Below are positions 36,830 through 48,042 of a stretch of 64,000 nt of DNA, piece by piece. Numbering within the stretch: the first letter of the stretch is position 1; each line of letters begins with the position of its first letter. The notes under the pieces were generated by a model. It saw only the letters and a list, made by a program, of their open reading frames with translations. It ran no database searches and was not told the DNA's origin. The translations under genes and the position numbers were made by a program. The DNA is taken from NCBI GenBank assembly GCA_949592205.1, contig CATIUR010000001.1, positions 68,863,559 to 68,927,558 on the forward strand, given 5' to 3'. This DNA is from Helichrysum umbraculigerum. Its lineage: Eukaryota; Streptophyta; Magnoliopsida; Asterales; Asteraceae.

Positions 36830-36855
36830 CCGCAAATTTGCGGGTTATGATCTAG
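36830..36855 (+). repeat. Helitron 3' terminus: hairpin plus CTAG
   Basis: CCGCAAATTTGCGG is fully palindromic (36830-36843). After 8 nt comes CTAG, then T. This is the standard termination signal of plant Helitrons. Confidence 0.8.
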
Positions 36856-37870
36856 TTCTAATTCAAAGAAATAAAAATTTAGTCCAGCCCTCTAATAAAA
36901 AAAAAAAAACTAGCCCATTTCACAATTAGATTTGGTCCACGAAATTAAATACCTATCCTACTTCTTCTTAACGTAGACACAGACAAACACATACACACAA
37001 AAAACACATATACACACATGAACTACAATATTAGAGGGAAAATGTAGAATGAAAAAAGAAGAAAAGGACGTTCGAGAGTAGACGGTGTGCGAGAATATTG
37101 TCCGGAATCGATTCGGAAAATACAATTGAAAGACTCAAATTCCTCCATGAAATTAAATCTTAGTTTAAGTATTTGTTATAGATAGATGTACTATTGCAAC
37201 AAAAAGTTAAATTCTCATTTTTACTTTTTTTTTTTAATTTAATTATTCATGTTGTACATGTAAAGTATATATATAATAATTAGTGCATGATGTAACAATT
37301 TTTAATAAAATATCGACAAAAATTTCACCAAATAAGTAATGAACATAAATTCCTAAGTATTAGTCAAGGGCAACCAAATTATAAGATTGTAAATACAAAG
37401 TGTCCGTGTGTCCGGTTCATAGAGGTGGAGAGTTATGATGCAATCAAATTTTAAGGGTAAAATGTAGTGTTGTTATAATGCAGTATATTTATATATAATA
37501 CATTGAATTAATGTGAACTGTAGATAAAAAATAACAATGACTAAAATTGGATGTCCCTCTGGCCCTATCTTAGCCATCGTGTTTGATCTTACCAAATACT
37601 AAATGCAACTAAGAAAACAATTTTAAGATATAAGGCTTATGCCAACGGGTTTCGTCGGTGGGTGGTCGACGAAGGCCGGCGAACCGATGCCGATAGCACG
37701 GTTTTGTCGGTCCTTTCATCGGTTCCATTTCATCGGCTAGGCGACGAGAGGATCAGTTGGAGGTAGGGCCCACATTTATTTATTTATTTATTTTTCTGAA
37801 ATTGAACCGTTGAAATATATATAAAAAAATAATAATTAAAAAAAAAAGTAACTTTTTTTACCCCTTATCC
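36856..37870. other. Intergenic, with a GC-rich CGTCGG/CCGACG patch
   Basis: 36856-37630 is AT-rich with nothing recognisable. 37640-37770 is unusually GC-rich with inverted CGTCGG/TCGACG/CATCGG motifs. It lies about 100 bp upstream of the TATA box of the following broken gene. It may be its upstream regulatory region or the edge of a DNA transposon. Confidence 0.35.
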
Positions 37871-37880
37871 TATATAAATA
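37871..37880 (+). promoter_or_regulatory. TATA box for the 38048 reading frame
   Basis: TATATAAATA lies 168 bp upstream of the first ATG, followed by a C/A-rich leader typical of a plant 5' UTR. Confidence 0.5.
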
Positions 37881-38047
37881 CACACTTCACCTTACCTTTT
37901 AACACACTACAAAATAACCATTTACTTCTAAACACTTAAACAATTCCACACCATTCCTTTACTCCCAAACACTTAAACACTTTCAAACCATTCCTTACTT
38001 TCAAATACCCAAATAAATCAAAATCTTTTTACTTTCAAACACAAAAA

Positions 38048-38703
38048 ATGTCTAACAACAACGATTTCTTACAAAATTTACTTAACACTCCCATCTACCC
38101 CAACTCACCGGCTAACTCATCCTTGGCGTTTACTTCTAATAATTCACCAACCGGCTTTCAACCATATCAATCACAACCCCAACCATGGTATCCCCAACAA
38201 CAACAATACGGCTACCAACCATATGGCTATCAACTAACACCACCATGCGGCTATCAACCATCACCACAATAGAGCTATCAACCAACACCACCATACGGCT
38301 TTCAACCATACTCTCAACCACAATCCGGCCAACACTCACAAACACAACCCGAAACACCTTTTCGAACCAACCCGAAACACCTTTCCAAACACAACCCGAA
38401 AGTCACGATGAAGTACAATCCGAAGGCGAGAGAGAAAGCCCGAAGGGAAAGGAAAAAAAAAAAAGATCACAAGTGCGGTGGACGGAATATGAGGTCAAAA
38501 CATTGACCGAGTGGTGGGTCGACAATTCCCAAAATCATGTCGACGGAAATTCGCAATCCGATTCACAATTTTGGAACAAAATTGTCAAAGACTACAATTA
38601 ATTAGTTGATGTGAAGCGTACAAAAAATCAACTAGCCGGTAAATGTAATAAAATTTGAACCGATGTCAAGAAATTTATCGGCATCTACAATAAGTGTTGG
38701 AAA
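38048..38703 (+). pseudogene. Broken Myb/SANT-like protein gene (PIF/Harbinger ORF1-type)
   Basis: The N-terminus (from ATG 38048) is Pro/Gln/Tyr-rich low complexity with PYGYQ-type repeats and meets a TAG at about 38270. A frameshift near 38370 leads to a basic stretch (KGKEKKKRSQ) and a trihelix/SANT-like domain (RWTEYEVKTLTEWW..., then after another stop VKRTKNQLAGKCNKI and DVKKFIGIYNKCW). That pattern (RW...W...; RT..QL..K...; V.KF.G.YN) is found in plant Myb-like proteins paired with PIF/Harbinger transposases. At least two stops plus a frameshift make it non-functional. No transposase ORF or terminal repeats were found nearby. Confidence 0.65.
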
Positions 38704-38714
38704 TAAATTAAAAT

Positions 38715-38809
38715 TGTGTGAATGACAATTGATACTCTATGGGTGTTGAAAGGTTTTGTAATGTGTGAATGACAATTGATACTCTATGGGTGTTGAAAGG
38801 TTTTGTAAT
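38715..38809 (+). repeat. 47-bp tandem duplication
   Basis: Two essentially identical copies, starting at 38715 and 38762, contain GACAATTGATACTCTATGGG. Confidence 0.95.
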
Positions 38810-39556
38810 TAAATATGACTTCTCATATTTCTAAAACTTATAAACATTAATGGCATTTTATGGTCATTGATATATATCTTTTTGTTTTCCCTCACATTAT
38901 ATATTAATAGAGATTTTGCTCTCTAAGTAATAACATAGAAAAAACCTTAGCTTCATAGAAATACATACACACACAAAGTTCTAACATTAGTTTTGTAAGG
39001 TTGGAAGTTTGTTCTTGTTACATATGGACCTAACGATTTTGGTCAAATTAGGAGCAAACATGCGGTGAGCTTACAAACAACTATGACAATATGTTCAGGC
39101 ATATGGTTCAAGTCCGGATGTACTACTGTTTCGGCCGTTACCCTGGGAACAGACAACGAATCTGTTTTAAGGGAACCGTGTCAAACACGGGACTCGGCTT
39201 ATCATTCGTTGATATCCTTTTTCTACTTCTTTCTTTTGCTTTCTTACATTCCGTTATAGTAATTGTATATGAATTACTTTTGTATTATACGGTTTGTGAT
39301 TTGTATCGTATTAAATTCGTTATTATATTGAAACTTTATTCGGGTATGATATATTTTTCCCTACAATCTTAAAACAGATTTGCCATCTTAGTACCCGAAT
39401 AAGTTTCATAAAAACCTTGAGGAGTCTTTTTGAATATTTGGATAATGTTTTGGTACAAGGAAACGCTGAACTCCATTTTCTATTAACGAGCTTTAAAAAT
39501 GTGCTAAATTGCAAATCAAAACTCTATGTCATATTTTTTTTTTTTTGGTAATGGCG
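38810..39556. other. Possible copia-type LTR remnant, otherwise unrecognised
   Basis: From TGTTGGAAAT (38695) onward the sequence resembles Ty1/copia LTRs (TGTTGG start, AT-rich leader). No matching end, PBS or partner LTR is visible. ORFs up to 93 codons at 39065-39372 have no recognisable domain. A poly-T run lies just before the MITE-like element. Confidence 0.3.
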
Positions 39557-39561
39557 TTTAG

Positions 39562-40406
39562 GGTATGTTTGGCATGAAGCTTTTAGGAGCTTTAAGCTTT
39601 TAATTTTGATTGAAAAGCTCCTATAAAAATAACAGCTTTGTTTGACATCCGGAAGCTGAAGCTTTTTAATTTGATTAACATCTCTTAAAAGCTAAAATTC
39701 TAAACGCTTTGACGACTAGCGTTCAAAATGTAGCTGTAGGTTTTTCTACATATAATGACGAAAATGCCCATATGAAAGTATCCAGAATTCCACCGTTAAG
39801 TTTTTCCATACATCATCACTTTATTGTCTAATTAATTTATTGGTTATTTTCATTTTCATCATTTATTTATGATATACGAAATAATATTATTTATCAAATT
39901 ATCACCGCTACACAGTTTTCAAGATAGTTGATTTTTTACTCTAAAGAAGTGGCATTTGGTAAAGGGTGGTGATATTTTCACTCCTTTTTTGATAGATTCA
40001 TCATATTTTTGCATCGAAAACTTGTACCGTACAAATTGTTACTGCACATTAATGATGGTTTTATCAAAAACTTGGGTGGATTTATCATCACCATTTGGTA
40101 AACTAGCCTAACGTTATTGCTACACCAACATGGAATGCATGTCATCGATTATTTAGTACGACCATGTTATAACCTCATTTGCCTTCCAAATTTTAGTAAT
40201 GTTACTTCATATATGAAAATAGTGTGTATGTTGTAAAAAAAGCAAAACCAATCTATATATATATCATGAAATCTTATTTGATATTATGTTTATTAGTTAG
40301 TTTCCGTTGATGTCTTTTTACATTTTTAGTTACAGCTACAGCTATCTTACCAAACACATATATACAAAATAAAGTTTCAGCTTGCAGCTAGTTTACCAAA
40401 CAGACC
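39562..40406. mobile_element. MITE-like DNA transposon, 845 bp
   Basis: Ends GGTATGTTTGG and CCAAACAGACC are inverted repeats with one or two mismatches. AGCTTTTAGGAGC-type sub-terminal repeats follow. It is flanked by TTTAG on both sides (39557-39561 and 40407-40411). There is no transposase ORF. The TIR style recalls hAT-related MITEs, but the duplication seen is 5 bp rather than 8. Confidence 0.6.
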
Positions 40407-40411
40407 TTTAG

Positions 40412-40830
40412 TGTTTGGACTAATTTTTGTTAAAAGATTGGGTAGAAGGTGTGTTAAACCTATTATGGTCTTGATGATGTATTTATTTTTTGGAACATAA
40501 AAAATTTAATGTTGAATTTTGAGACAACATTATAAAAGATTTGTTTTAAGTCATTTTGAAACTAGTTGGACATTGGTAATCGACCTGTTGTTGCTGTTTT
40601 GGGCCAACATTCATTTGAGTTCAATTGTTGGAAATTTATATTCATGTGTAAATCGTGAATTATAGATGAATAACAAAATAAGAAGATTTTGTTGGGATTA
40701 ATACGTACCCTTATGGTTTTGTAAAAGTGTTTTCATAAGTGGTTTAAAAAACATTTTATATGAATAGATTATGTATTATAACATAATGAAAGCAAATAAA
40801 TACGGAGTATTTGTTTATGGGAAAGAAATT
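40412..40830. other. Unannotated AT-rich spacer
   Basis: No gene or repeat boundary is supported. A second TGTTGGAAAT-like start occurs at about 40627 without a partner. Confidence 0.35.
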
Positions 40831-42258
40831 GGTTCATGAACGGAAGTGAAATTTTGGAGGAAGAGGAGGAAGCAAATAGAGTATTGCCATGTGTCCTTTC
40901 CTATTTCTTTACCTCCTTTATTTCTCCACCTTTTTTATTTTTTCACTTTTTTAACCTTATCATTTCTCCTTCACTTTTTCCCTTAAATTTTTTTAGTGTT
41001 TTATTTTTTTAAATTAATTTCGTTTCTTATTTATTTATTTTTTAATATTTTTTTTTTATTTTTTTTGCATTTTCAAAAGTTCTTGTTATCGGCTTCTTTA
41101 ATTTTTTCAACCTTTTAATTTAACCTTTTTCACAGCTTGTTTATCATTATTTTTATTTTTTCACGTTTTCAACATTTTTACTGTTGTTTTACATAACGTT
41201 GTTATATGTAAATACAATTTTATATATAGTATTATAAAAAAAATTATGTGATTCACCATATGCATACATTGAATAAAATGAATTTTGATATAACAAAGTT
41301 ATAACTTCAATGCATTGTAAAAATTATAATTATGATGCACTATATTTTATATCTATGATACACCAAGATTTTTTCACTAATGATGTTTATCGTATATCTA
41401 AAAGTCGGAGCGTCATATTTATAATTATGATGCACCGTATTGTATAACTATGATGCACCGTATTTTATAACTATGATGCATCATATTTTATAACTATGAT
41501 GCACCATATTTTATAACTATGATGCACCACCTTTTAATTCAATAACGATATTTTATAGTATATTTTGAAGTCGATACATGCTATTTTAAACAATCGATGC
41601 ACCATGTTTTATAATTATGATGATGCACCATGTTTTATAACTATGATGCACCACTTTTTAGTTCAATAACGATGTTTTATAGTATATTTTGAAAGTCGAC
41701 CTATGATATTTAAATAATCGATGCATCATATTCGGAGAAAATCAGTGTATCATAGTTATAATGTTGGTGAACACAATAATAATTTAGTTTTATTGCATCT
41801 TGTTTTTAGTATTCATGTGCATCATTATATATAATATATGGTGCGTCACAAATTTCAAAATGATATACCAAAAAGAAAAACTAAGTAGGAAAAAGGGTTA
41901 AAAACTACTTTTTTAGATTTTTAAAGTGAAAATTTTTTCTTAAAAAAATGTTAACAAATTTTATTTACTTATTTATTATTATTTTTTAACAGAAGTGTTA
42001 TAGAAGAATTTACATGTTTAAAAAAATTAATTTTTTTAAATTTAAATTTTATTTTATAATAAAAAATTTTAACAAAAAAATAATTTAAAAAAATAAATAG
42101 AAAAATAGTGAAGAAATGGGGAGAATTGGATAAAAAAGGTGGAGAAATGAAAAATGGGAGGGGAAATGAATAAAAAATGTGGAGAAATGATGAGACATTT
42201 GTCACCTCCTCATTGGCTTCTCTCCCTTCCCTCATTTTCAGCCATTCTTCCAGGAACC
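40831..42258. mobile_element. Probable non-autonomous long-TIR (Mutator-like) element
   Basis: The left arm from GGTTCATGAACGG and the inverted right arm from GGTTCCTGG align imperfectly over about 120 bp. They share a GAGGAAG/GAAGC-AAT stretch and end with TTTCTCCACCTTTTTTAT in both. The interior is extremely AT-rich with a TGATGCACC minisatellite. I could not find a matching 8-11-bp target duplication, and there is no transposase. Confidence 0.5.
41418..41735 (+). repeat. TATGATGCACC minisatellite with higher-order unit
   Basis: Units of about 27 bp built on TATAACTATGATGCACC repeat about five times (to 41530). A longer unit of about 115 bp that includes AATAACGAT-TTTTATAGTATATTTTGAA follows and is repeated once with divergence. 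Weaker copies extend to about 41330 and 41860. Confidence 0.85.
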
Positions 42259-42299
42259 TCACCCATGTTAAAAACAAATAATTCTAAAACAAGTATTAA

Positions 42300-42610
42300 T
42301 TTGTATAGAGTTTATTTCTATACAAGAGATTTAGTTTTGTGAAAACATTTGTAAAATGGATTTGACAAAAACACTTAATTATGTGTAGAGTTTGTTTTTA
42401 TATATGCGATTTTATTTGGAAAAGAACGTTTTTATGTTTGGTGTTTTGACGAGTTGATTCTTTATGTAGAGTTTGTTTCTTCATATAAGATGTAATTTGA
42501 GAAAACATTTTATGTGTTTGGTCTTTTCACAAAACAGTTTTATGTAGAGTCCGTTTCTACATATAAGCTTGATTATAATTTTAGCCTTCAAAGATGATTG
42601 CTTTGACAAA
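42300..42610 (+). repeat. Degenerate tandem repeat, about 80-bp period, four copies
   Basis: Each copy starts GTAGAGTTTGTTTCTA(C/T)ATA or a close variant (about 42306, 42385, 42465, 42543), followed by GAAAACATTTT-like and TGTTTGGT-like segments. Confidence 0.75.
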
Positions 42611-42729
42611 CAAGTTGTAGTTTGAGAAGGAGAATTAAAACATATTTGTTTTGGAAAATACATTTAATTCCAAACACGTGTTTTAGTGATTTTTCGGTTT
42701 TAGAATTAAAAAATATTCAAATGTAAGGT

Positions 42730-43188
42730 TTAGTACTGATGTGTGTTGAGTAGTCTTTTAAAATAACAAGTTTTAAATAACAGAAATACTAAATAATACT
42801 ATCACACAATACAGACAAGAATAACCCTTTCGTATAATAATATAGTTTTGGTAAGTCCGAGTCGAACCACAGGGAATGGTGAATTTAAAATAATTAATTA
42901 AACCTTTATTCACAATTAATATTATAGATATGGGGGACGTTTTAGTTCCGTATGAACGTATTTAATTTGATACTGAATAAAAATAAACTTAAAACAATTA
43001 AAGCAATTTAAAGACAACTAGAGATAATCAGATAGGTACGAGATGTATTTATTTAGAATAGTAATCCTTAGATACATATTCTCATATATGTTTACTTATT
43101 AGTTGGTTGGATTTTAAGTTGAATTACAAGTGTAGAAAGTTTCCTAATCAGGTTAACTATCATATAAATCTTAGGTAAACATGAGACT
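42730..43188. mobile_element. Fragment F, left part: probable LTR of a further Ty3/gypsy element
   Basis: It contains GTCCGAGTCGAACCACAGGGAA, resembling a sequence common in LTRs of Tat/Ogre-like elements. Its continuation resumes after element D at 54389. D is inserted in it (AGACT duplication). The LTR ends were not identified. Confidence 0.35.
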
Positions 43189-44931
43189 TGATCGCGCCCG
43201 AACGGTCGGTCAGGATTTCACTCCGGTCGTTGCTCCAGCCGTCGGGACGCGGATCGGGTAAGTTTTAATATTTATAGAGCTGGGGCCTAAGTTTACTAGT
43301 GCCACGTGACCTAGAGGTGTATAGCAGCAAGTATGACCTAGGGTCGTTCTTTAAAATCAACGGTATTGTGAAACAGAGTAATCAGGATGTTAGTTTCTAG
43401 CTAGTGATGGAGTTTAAAAATGGTTGGGAGTTTGTTTTTGTTTTGTTTTCTAATTTATACTACTGATTAATACTAAGCAATAAAATAAAATAAGGGATAG
43501 CAGTCAGGATAGAGGGGGTGTTTGTTGTGACTTCGTTAGCCTTGCCTTGGGATGATGTTTTAGTTTAAGTTATGAAAACGTCTTTCTAAAGATTTGTATT
43601 TTATTTGTTTCAAATATTTGTGGTGTAAGCACTAGTACCCTACTGATTAATTGCTCAATCAGTATGTCACTGAGTAACTAGGCTATCGTGATTCTGATCG
43701 GAGGAGGCTGCTCAACTCTCAACACTGCCCTATTATGGAACAGTGACCCTTCTTGGAATATGAAGATTCCTGAGTGCATGAATAAAGTAACAGACCCACT
43801 AACTGTCTGACCGTTCTTAACACCATAGTGATACTCAATTGAATAAAACATTTAAGTTTAAGACTTGGTTGGTGTTTGATTACGTTCCATCAATGGTTTT
43901 GGAATCCAGGGGTGATAGACGAATTTGGAATACTAGATGATTCCTCGAATTCCTTTCTGGATCATATAAGCTAAGTTTGTATTTTAGATCAAAGATTCTC
44001 CATTTATGATTTAAACCAGCCCTCACTTAAAATTAACCAATAAATCCCTAGTTTATTCACAGTGTACAATACTTGTTTAGAAATTCCACGGCTTCGAAAC
44101 CAGACCATGCCATTTAACATATATAATTAAGTTGTAGTTTAATCACGGTGTACAATACTTGGTTAGTAGTTCCACAGCTTAAAACTAGAAAATGTTATTT
44201 GAACACAGATAATTAATTACCCCTGATATGACGTCTTATCAAAAAGGTTTTAACCACGTTTATTGGCGGAAATGCATTAGTTTGAAAATGCGGTTTAAAT
44301 TCATAGATGAAACATGTAATCAAAGCACCGAGTTTTCATTTATATAATAGTTTGAAACATTATTCCACAACGGATTGCGCCCACGACTTTCATAGCTTCC
44401 ACGTTCCGTACTCCACACATTCGTGATGTTTCCCACGCTATACAAATGAAAGCCATTTAACGTTACCTCCGTTGTTTCATAATGACATCATCCCAATTAA
44501 CGACTAACTACATCACAACAAACACACAATATAACTACTCACTAATCATGGCAATAAATCCTAAATCTAGCATAATAATAATAGCAATCATCATTATAAT
44601 AGATAAGGAAAGAGATAACCGAAGATAATGTGTAGTCTGAATATATGCTGAAAGATTACAACGAGCGGAATCTCCGAATATCTCTTATAATATTACAATA
44701 ATAACCCCTCCAAGTATCTTCAACAATATTACAATATTATCCCTCCGTTAGTCTTGGTTAAGTATTAACCAAGAACTAACTGACTACTAACCTAGCACTA
44801 ACCTACTATTTCTCCTCTAACTCCTTAGAGAAGTGTTAGAGAGAGAAAGCTACTACTATTCTAGAGAGAGAAAGTGTGTGTGTTGGAGATGTGGTGAATG
44901 AATGGTGTGTTGAAATGAGGAGGTTAAGCCT

Positions 44932-44941
44932 CTATTTATAG
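44932..44941 (-). promoter_or_regulatory. TATA box in the element D LTR
   Basis: CTATAAATAG on the minus strand, identical to B and E. The functional copy is at 53703-53712 in the 5' LTR. The 21-bp array ends about 90 bp upstream. Confidence 0.7.
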
Positions 44942-45032
44942 GCTTTCAAGATACAAATTTACACTCAGCACCCTCGTACCCAATTTAACACTGAAATACA
45001 CCCTTGAGCTATAAAATTCGACACCTAAAGGG

Positions 45033-45235
45033 GTGTATTCGACACCAAAAGGGGCGTATTCGGTAGCAAATAGGGCGTATTCGATAACAAACGGGGCGAA
45101 TCCGGCACCATAGAGGGGTATACCACCCCAAAAGGGGGGTATACGGCCCCGTAAGGGGGGTATACGGCCCCGTAAGGGGGCATACGGCCCCTAAGGGGTG
45201 GTATATGGCTCCTGTGGGGTGGTATCCCCTTGGTC
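45033..45235 (-). repeat. 21-bp-period array upstream of the D promoter
   Basis: About ten units. Plus-strand unit starts fall near 45033, 45054, 45075, 45096, 45118, 45139, 45160, 45180, 45201 and 45222. Inner units read GTATACGGCCCCGTAAGGGG. The matching array in the 5' LTR lies at about 53805-54005. The same GTATACGGCC core recurs in element E. Confidence 0.85.
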
Positions 45236-45611
45236 GTGGTCTTGTGCACTGGATCGTAGGTCTTGCGTGCTGGATCGTAACTTGTTTTGGCCCTATCTTC
45301 TCCGTTCTAGCTCCGTTTTCAGCGTTCTTTATATCCACGAGATCGTAATTACCTGAAGATTATAATGAGATAATCTAAGTATAATTTCAAGGTATTATAC
45401 TTTAAAAGTGCTCGTAGAACGTGAACGTATCGTTTGTGCTCTATTTTGTACGTTATTTGGCCATTTTACTTGATTTTTGAAGCAACGTCTTATTTTTAGC
45501 CCTAATGATGAATTATGGTGAAAAAGTATTGATATTGAATGTTTTCATCCATTTTGGGGCTAAAAAGGTGGGAATTATGTACGCAAAAATGTGACTTTTG
45601 ACGTCCAATCA

Positions 45612-48042
45612 AATATCCCACACTTAGACGTTGCTTGTCCTCAAGCAATACTTCAACTATCCTCACTTAAAAAGATGTTTAAAGTCCGATTTTTGCGAAT
45701 TAAAATATTTCTCAGAACAACCATTCTTCATACAAGTAACCTGTTTCAGAAAATTGAGATAAATAAGATAATTCTTCCAGAAATAAGAAATGAATATCTT
45801 TTGGGCATGCTTCTGATTCTCGTGATCTTTGGCATACACATGACTTAGGCAATCTCACTAGGTGGTCACTCAATTCACTCAAAAGTGTATCGGGTTTCCT
45901 ATCATTCTAAACAAACGAAATCGCTCAAAAGCCAGTCATGCAGCATTCATCGTCGTAGGCTTGATCGAGAATCAAATCTCCACCACTTAGGTGAGGACGA
46001 CACTAATTATCCCAAGATATTCATCGGGTTGTAGTGTGAAGTGAGGGTTAAGGGTATGGATAGTGGGTATTTTTAGATTTAAAGGGTTATGCTTATCTTA
46101 GAATTTTTAAACTTAAGAAAAATTTTATTTAGATATGCTTTTTAATGAAAACGGAAACGGATAACGGTAAGGAGGAAAAGATAGCTGTTTTGACTTCTAT
46201 CTTTTTGAAAACACATGGAATATATATTTTTCAGAGATCGGAGTTTTCGAGAGATTTGAAGCACTTAGCTTTATTTCTATTTTTGGCTTAGAATTTCTTT
46301 GCCAAGGAATTTCTAAGGGATTTTTATTTTTTTTTTCTTACTTCCTTTTGAGATCCTTTCTTCTTTCATTTTTCAATCTTTTGACATTTCGAATTTTACT
46401 TGGTGTCAATTTTTCACACCTTTAGACTTTCTCGATCTTTTTTGAGATTTTGATAATGGAAACGCACACGAGATATTTTAAGTAAAACACGAAATTTGTG
46501 ATTTTTGAGTGAAAGCAAAAAGAATACCTAAATAGCATTTTTCAAAAATTTAAAAATTCCAAGATAATATTTTGGTGGGTATAGAGGTGGATGGGGTTTT
46601 AATAAAGGGTTTTCAAGAAATGAAAAGGTTAAGGCTCAACAGGGTTTACTAGGCGGATCATCGATACTAAAAATGAGTATCGGTAAGGTTAGGCTTGAAG
46701 AGATATGAGAAAATGGGTTTATTTCCTAGGGAATGTCAAGGTCATCTAATTGCACCTATACCGTGTACGGTACTCACCAATATGGTCTCGAAATGTATAC
46801 CAGGAGCAAGTTCTAACTCAGAAATGCATGCATCGGCACACACAACAAATGAATAGTGAAGCATTTACAATGAATGTTTTATAGGCTCAAGATACCTCAC
46901 TGCAATAAATATGGGTTGTATGTGCTTAGTCATGCGCTGCCCCTAAGTTTATCATTTCTTATTTTGAGAAATTCCTACCTTATTTACACTATTTTCCAAA
47001 ATAACTTACTCATATTTAAAATAGCTCCTCTTAGAAACATTAAAATTCAAAAATAGCAGAGCTAGCTGAATGAGTAGCCATCTACTGTCGAAGTTAAGCT
47101 CATGCTTTTCTTTGTTTAAAGCAAAAAAATTTTGAAAATTTTTATCAATTTTTAAAGTGAGGAACATTTTCTGAGTTGCTATTTGGACATAAAAATCTAT
47201 CTAAGGTATTCTATACCGCTATCCCACACTTAGAGGAACATTGTCCCTAATGTTCTCTTTAGAGGAGATTATACTAGAAGTAAAATCCTACACTTAGAGT
47301 TTGAACATGTAAGAAAATGTTTCTCAAGTGTTTGTTTTGGGCTGGAATCCCACACTTAGTGATAAGCTTAGGATATGATATAGATTACTTTTATTAATTA
47401 ACAGTACTAAGTAAAGCAAAAAGATAAAAACGGAGAAAGGATGAAGAAACTCCCCAGGTAGTTAAAGCTGAAGATCTGAATTTGTGCCGAAAGAGAAGAA
47501 TTCTTGAACTTGAAATCTTCGTTTTCTGTCAGCTCCATGAGGATTATCCAGCTTTAGGGGCTTGCTTCTTAATACGGGCCTCGCCTTCCATTTCAACAAA
47601 CACATTTGTGAAATAATCTCTTAAGTGTGAACACGTTGGATATACCTTTTTAATTCAACATCAAATTTATGCAATGAAAAGGAATCACTGTCTTAGAATG
47701 AAAAGATGTTTTCTACTACAAATCATTTGGTAGAACATATGTTTTTAAACGAGTTCGAGCATAATGCATAAAAGTAGTATGCAAGTACCTCAAAAGCTCG
47801 AAACACATGAACTAATTTTTTTGAAAAGTGTTTCCTATTTATCCGAGACAAGTGATTTTGCAAAAGATGAGTTGTTATTTTAAAATATTTTGAAAATATT
47901 TTTGAGGTATATCCAAGTGTGAAGGATATTCGGAGATTTTCTTCACTTATTGATACACAACCATCAACACGTCTTATTACACGGGTTGCCTCCCGAGAAG
48001 CGCTGCTTTTAGAGTCGAGAGCTCGACTTTACTCCTCCGAGA
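45612..48042 (-). other. Element D 3' non-coding region with PPT, PPT-like repeats and hairpin
   Basis: The PPT (TCTAAGTGTGGGATATT, minus) abuts the 3' LTR (45612-45628). PPT-like copies lie at 47221-47234, 47285-47298 (one change) and about 47347-47360. The invariant hairpin is at 47236-47255. Collinear blocks shared with B and E lie at 45925-46020, 46620-46690 and 46745-46790. The post-stop block is at 47971-48027. Confidence 0.8.

Larger units (their letters stand above)
5915..36855 (+). mobile_element. Non-autonomous Helitron with captured gene fragments, inflated by nested retrotransposons
   Basis: The 3' end is characteristic of Helitrons: a palindromic hairpin CCGCAAATTTGCGG (36830-36843), an 8-nt spacer and CTAG (36852-36855) followed by T. 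The best 5' end is TCTCTAGCCATATTAG at 5915, which resembles plant Helitron starts. It is preceded by T rather than the usual A, so this end is less certain. Subtracting the solo LTR and element C with their duplications leaves about 5.3 kb. Fragments of CPN60, tyrosine aminotransferase and beta-amylase lie inside, all on the plus strand with introns kept, as in rolling-circle gene capture. No Rep/helicase ORF is present, so mobility would need a partner. Confidence 0.65.
43189..45611 (-). repeat. Element D 3' LTR (left copy)
   Basis: On the plus strand it runs from TGATCGCGCCCG to GACGTCCAATCA. It holds a TATA box at 44932-44941 (minus) and a 21-bp tandem array at 45033-45235. Proline/tyrosine-rich ORFs at 45009-45338 are products of that array. 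Confidence 0.93.

Noticed and set aside
5915..36855. Functional host locus for CPN60, aminotransferase or amylase
   Set aside because: Only a few exons of each are present, with stops, frameshifts and lost catalytic residues.
38048..38703. Intact Myb-like transcription factor gene
   Set aside because: Stops near 38270 and after the domain core plus a frameshift near 38370 break it.
39930..40110. A second MITE nested in the first (inverted ATTTGGTAAA motifs)
   Set aside because: The inverted match is too short and imperfect and no target duplication was found.
45009..45338. Proline/tyrosine-rich ORFs of 74-109 codons in the D LTRs (also 53780-54109)
   Set aside because: They exist because the 21-bp repeat is a multiple of three with no stop. 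They overlap a promoter-proximal array and have no start context or homologues.
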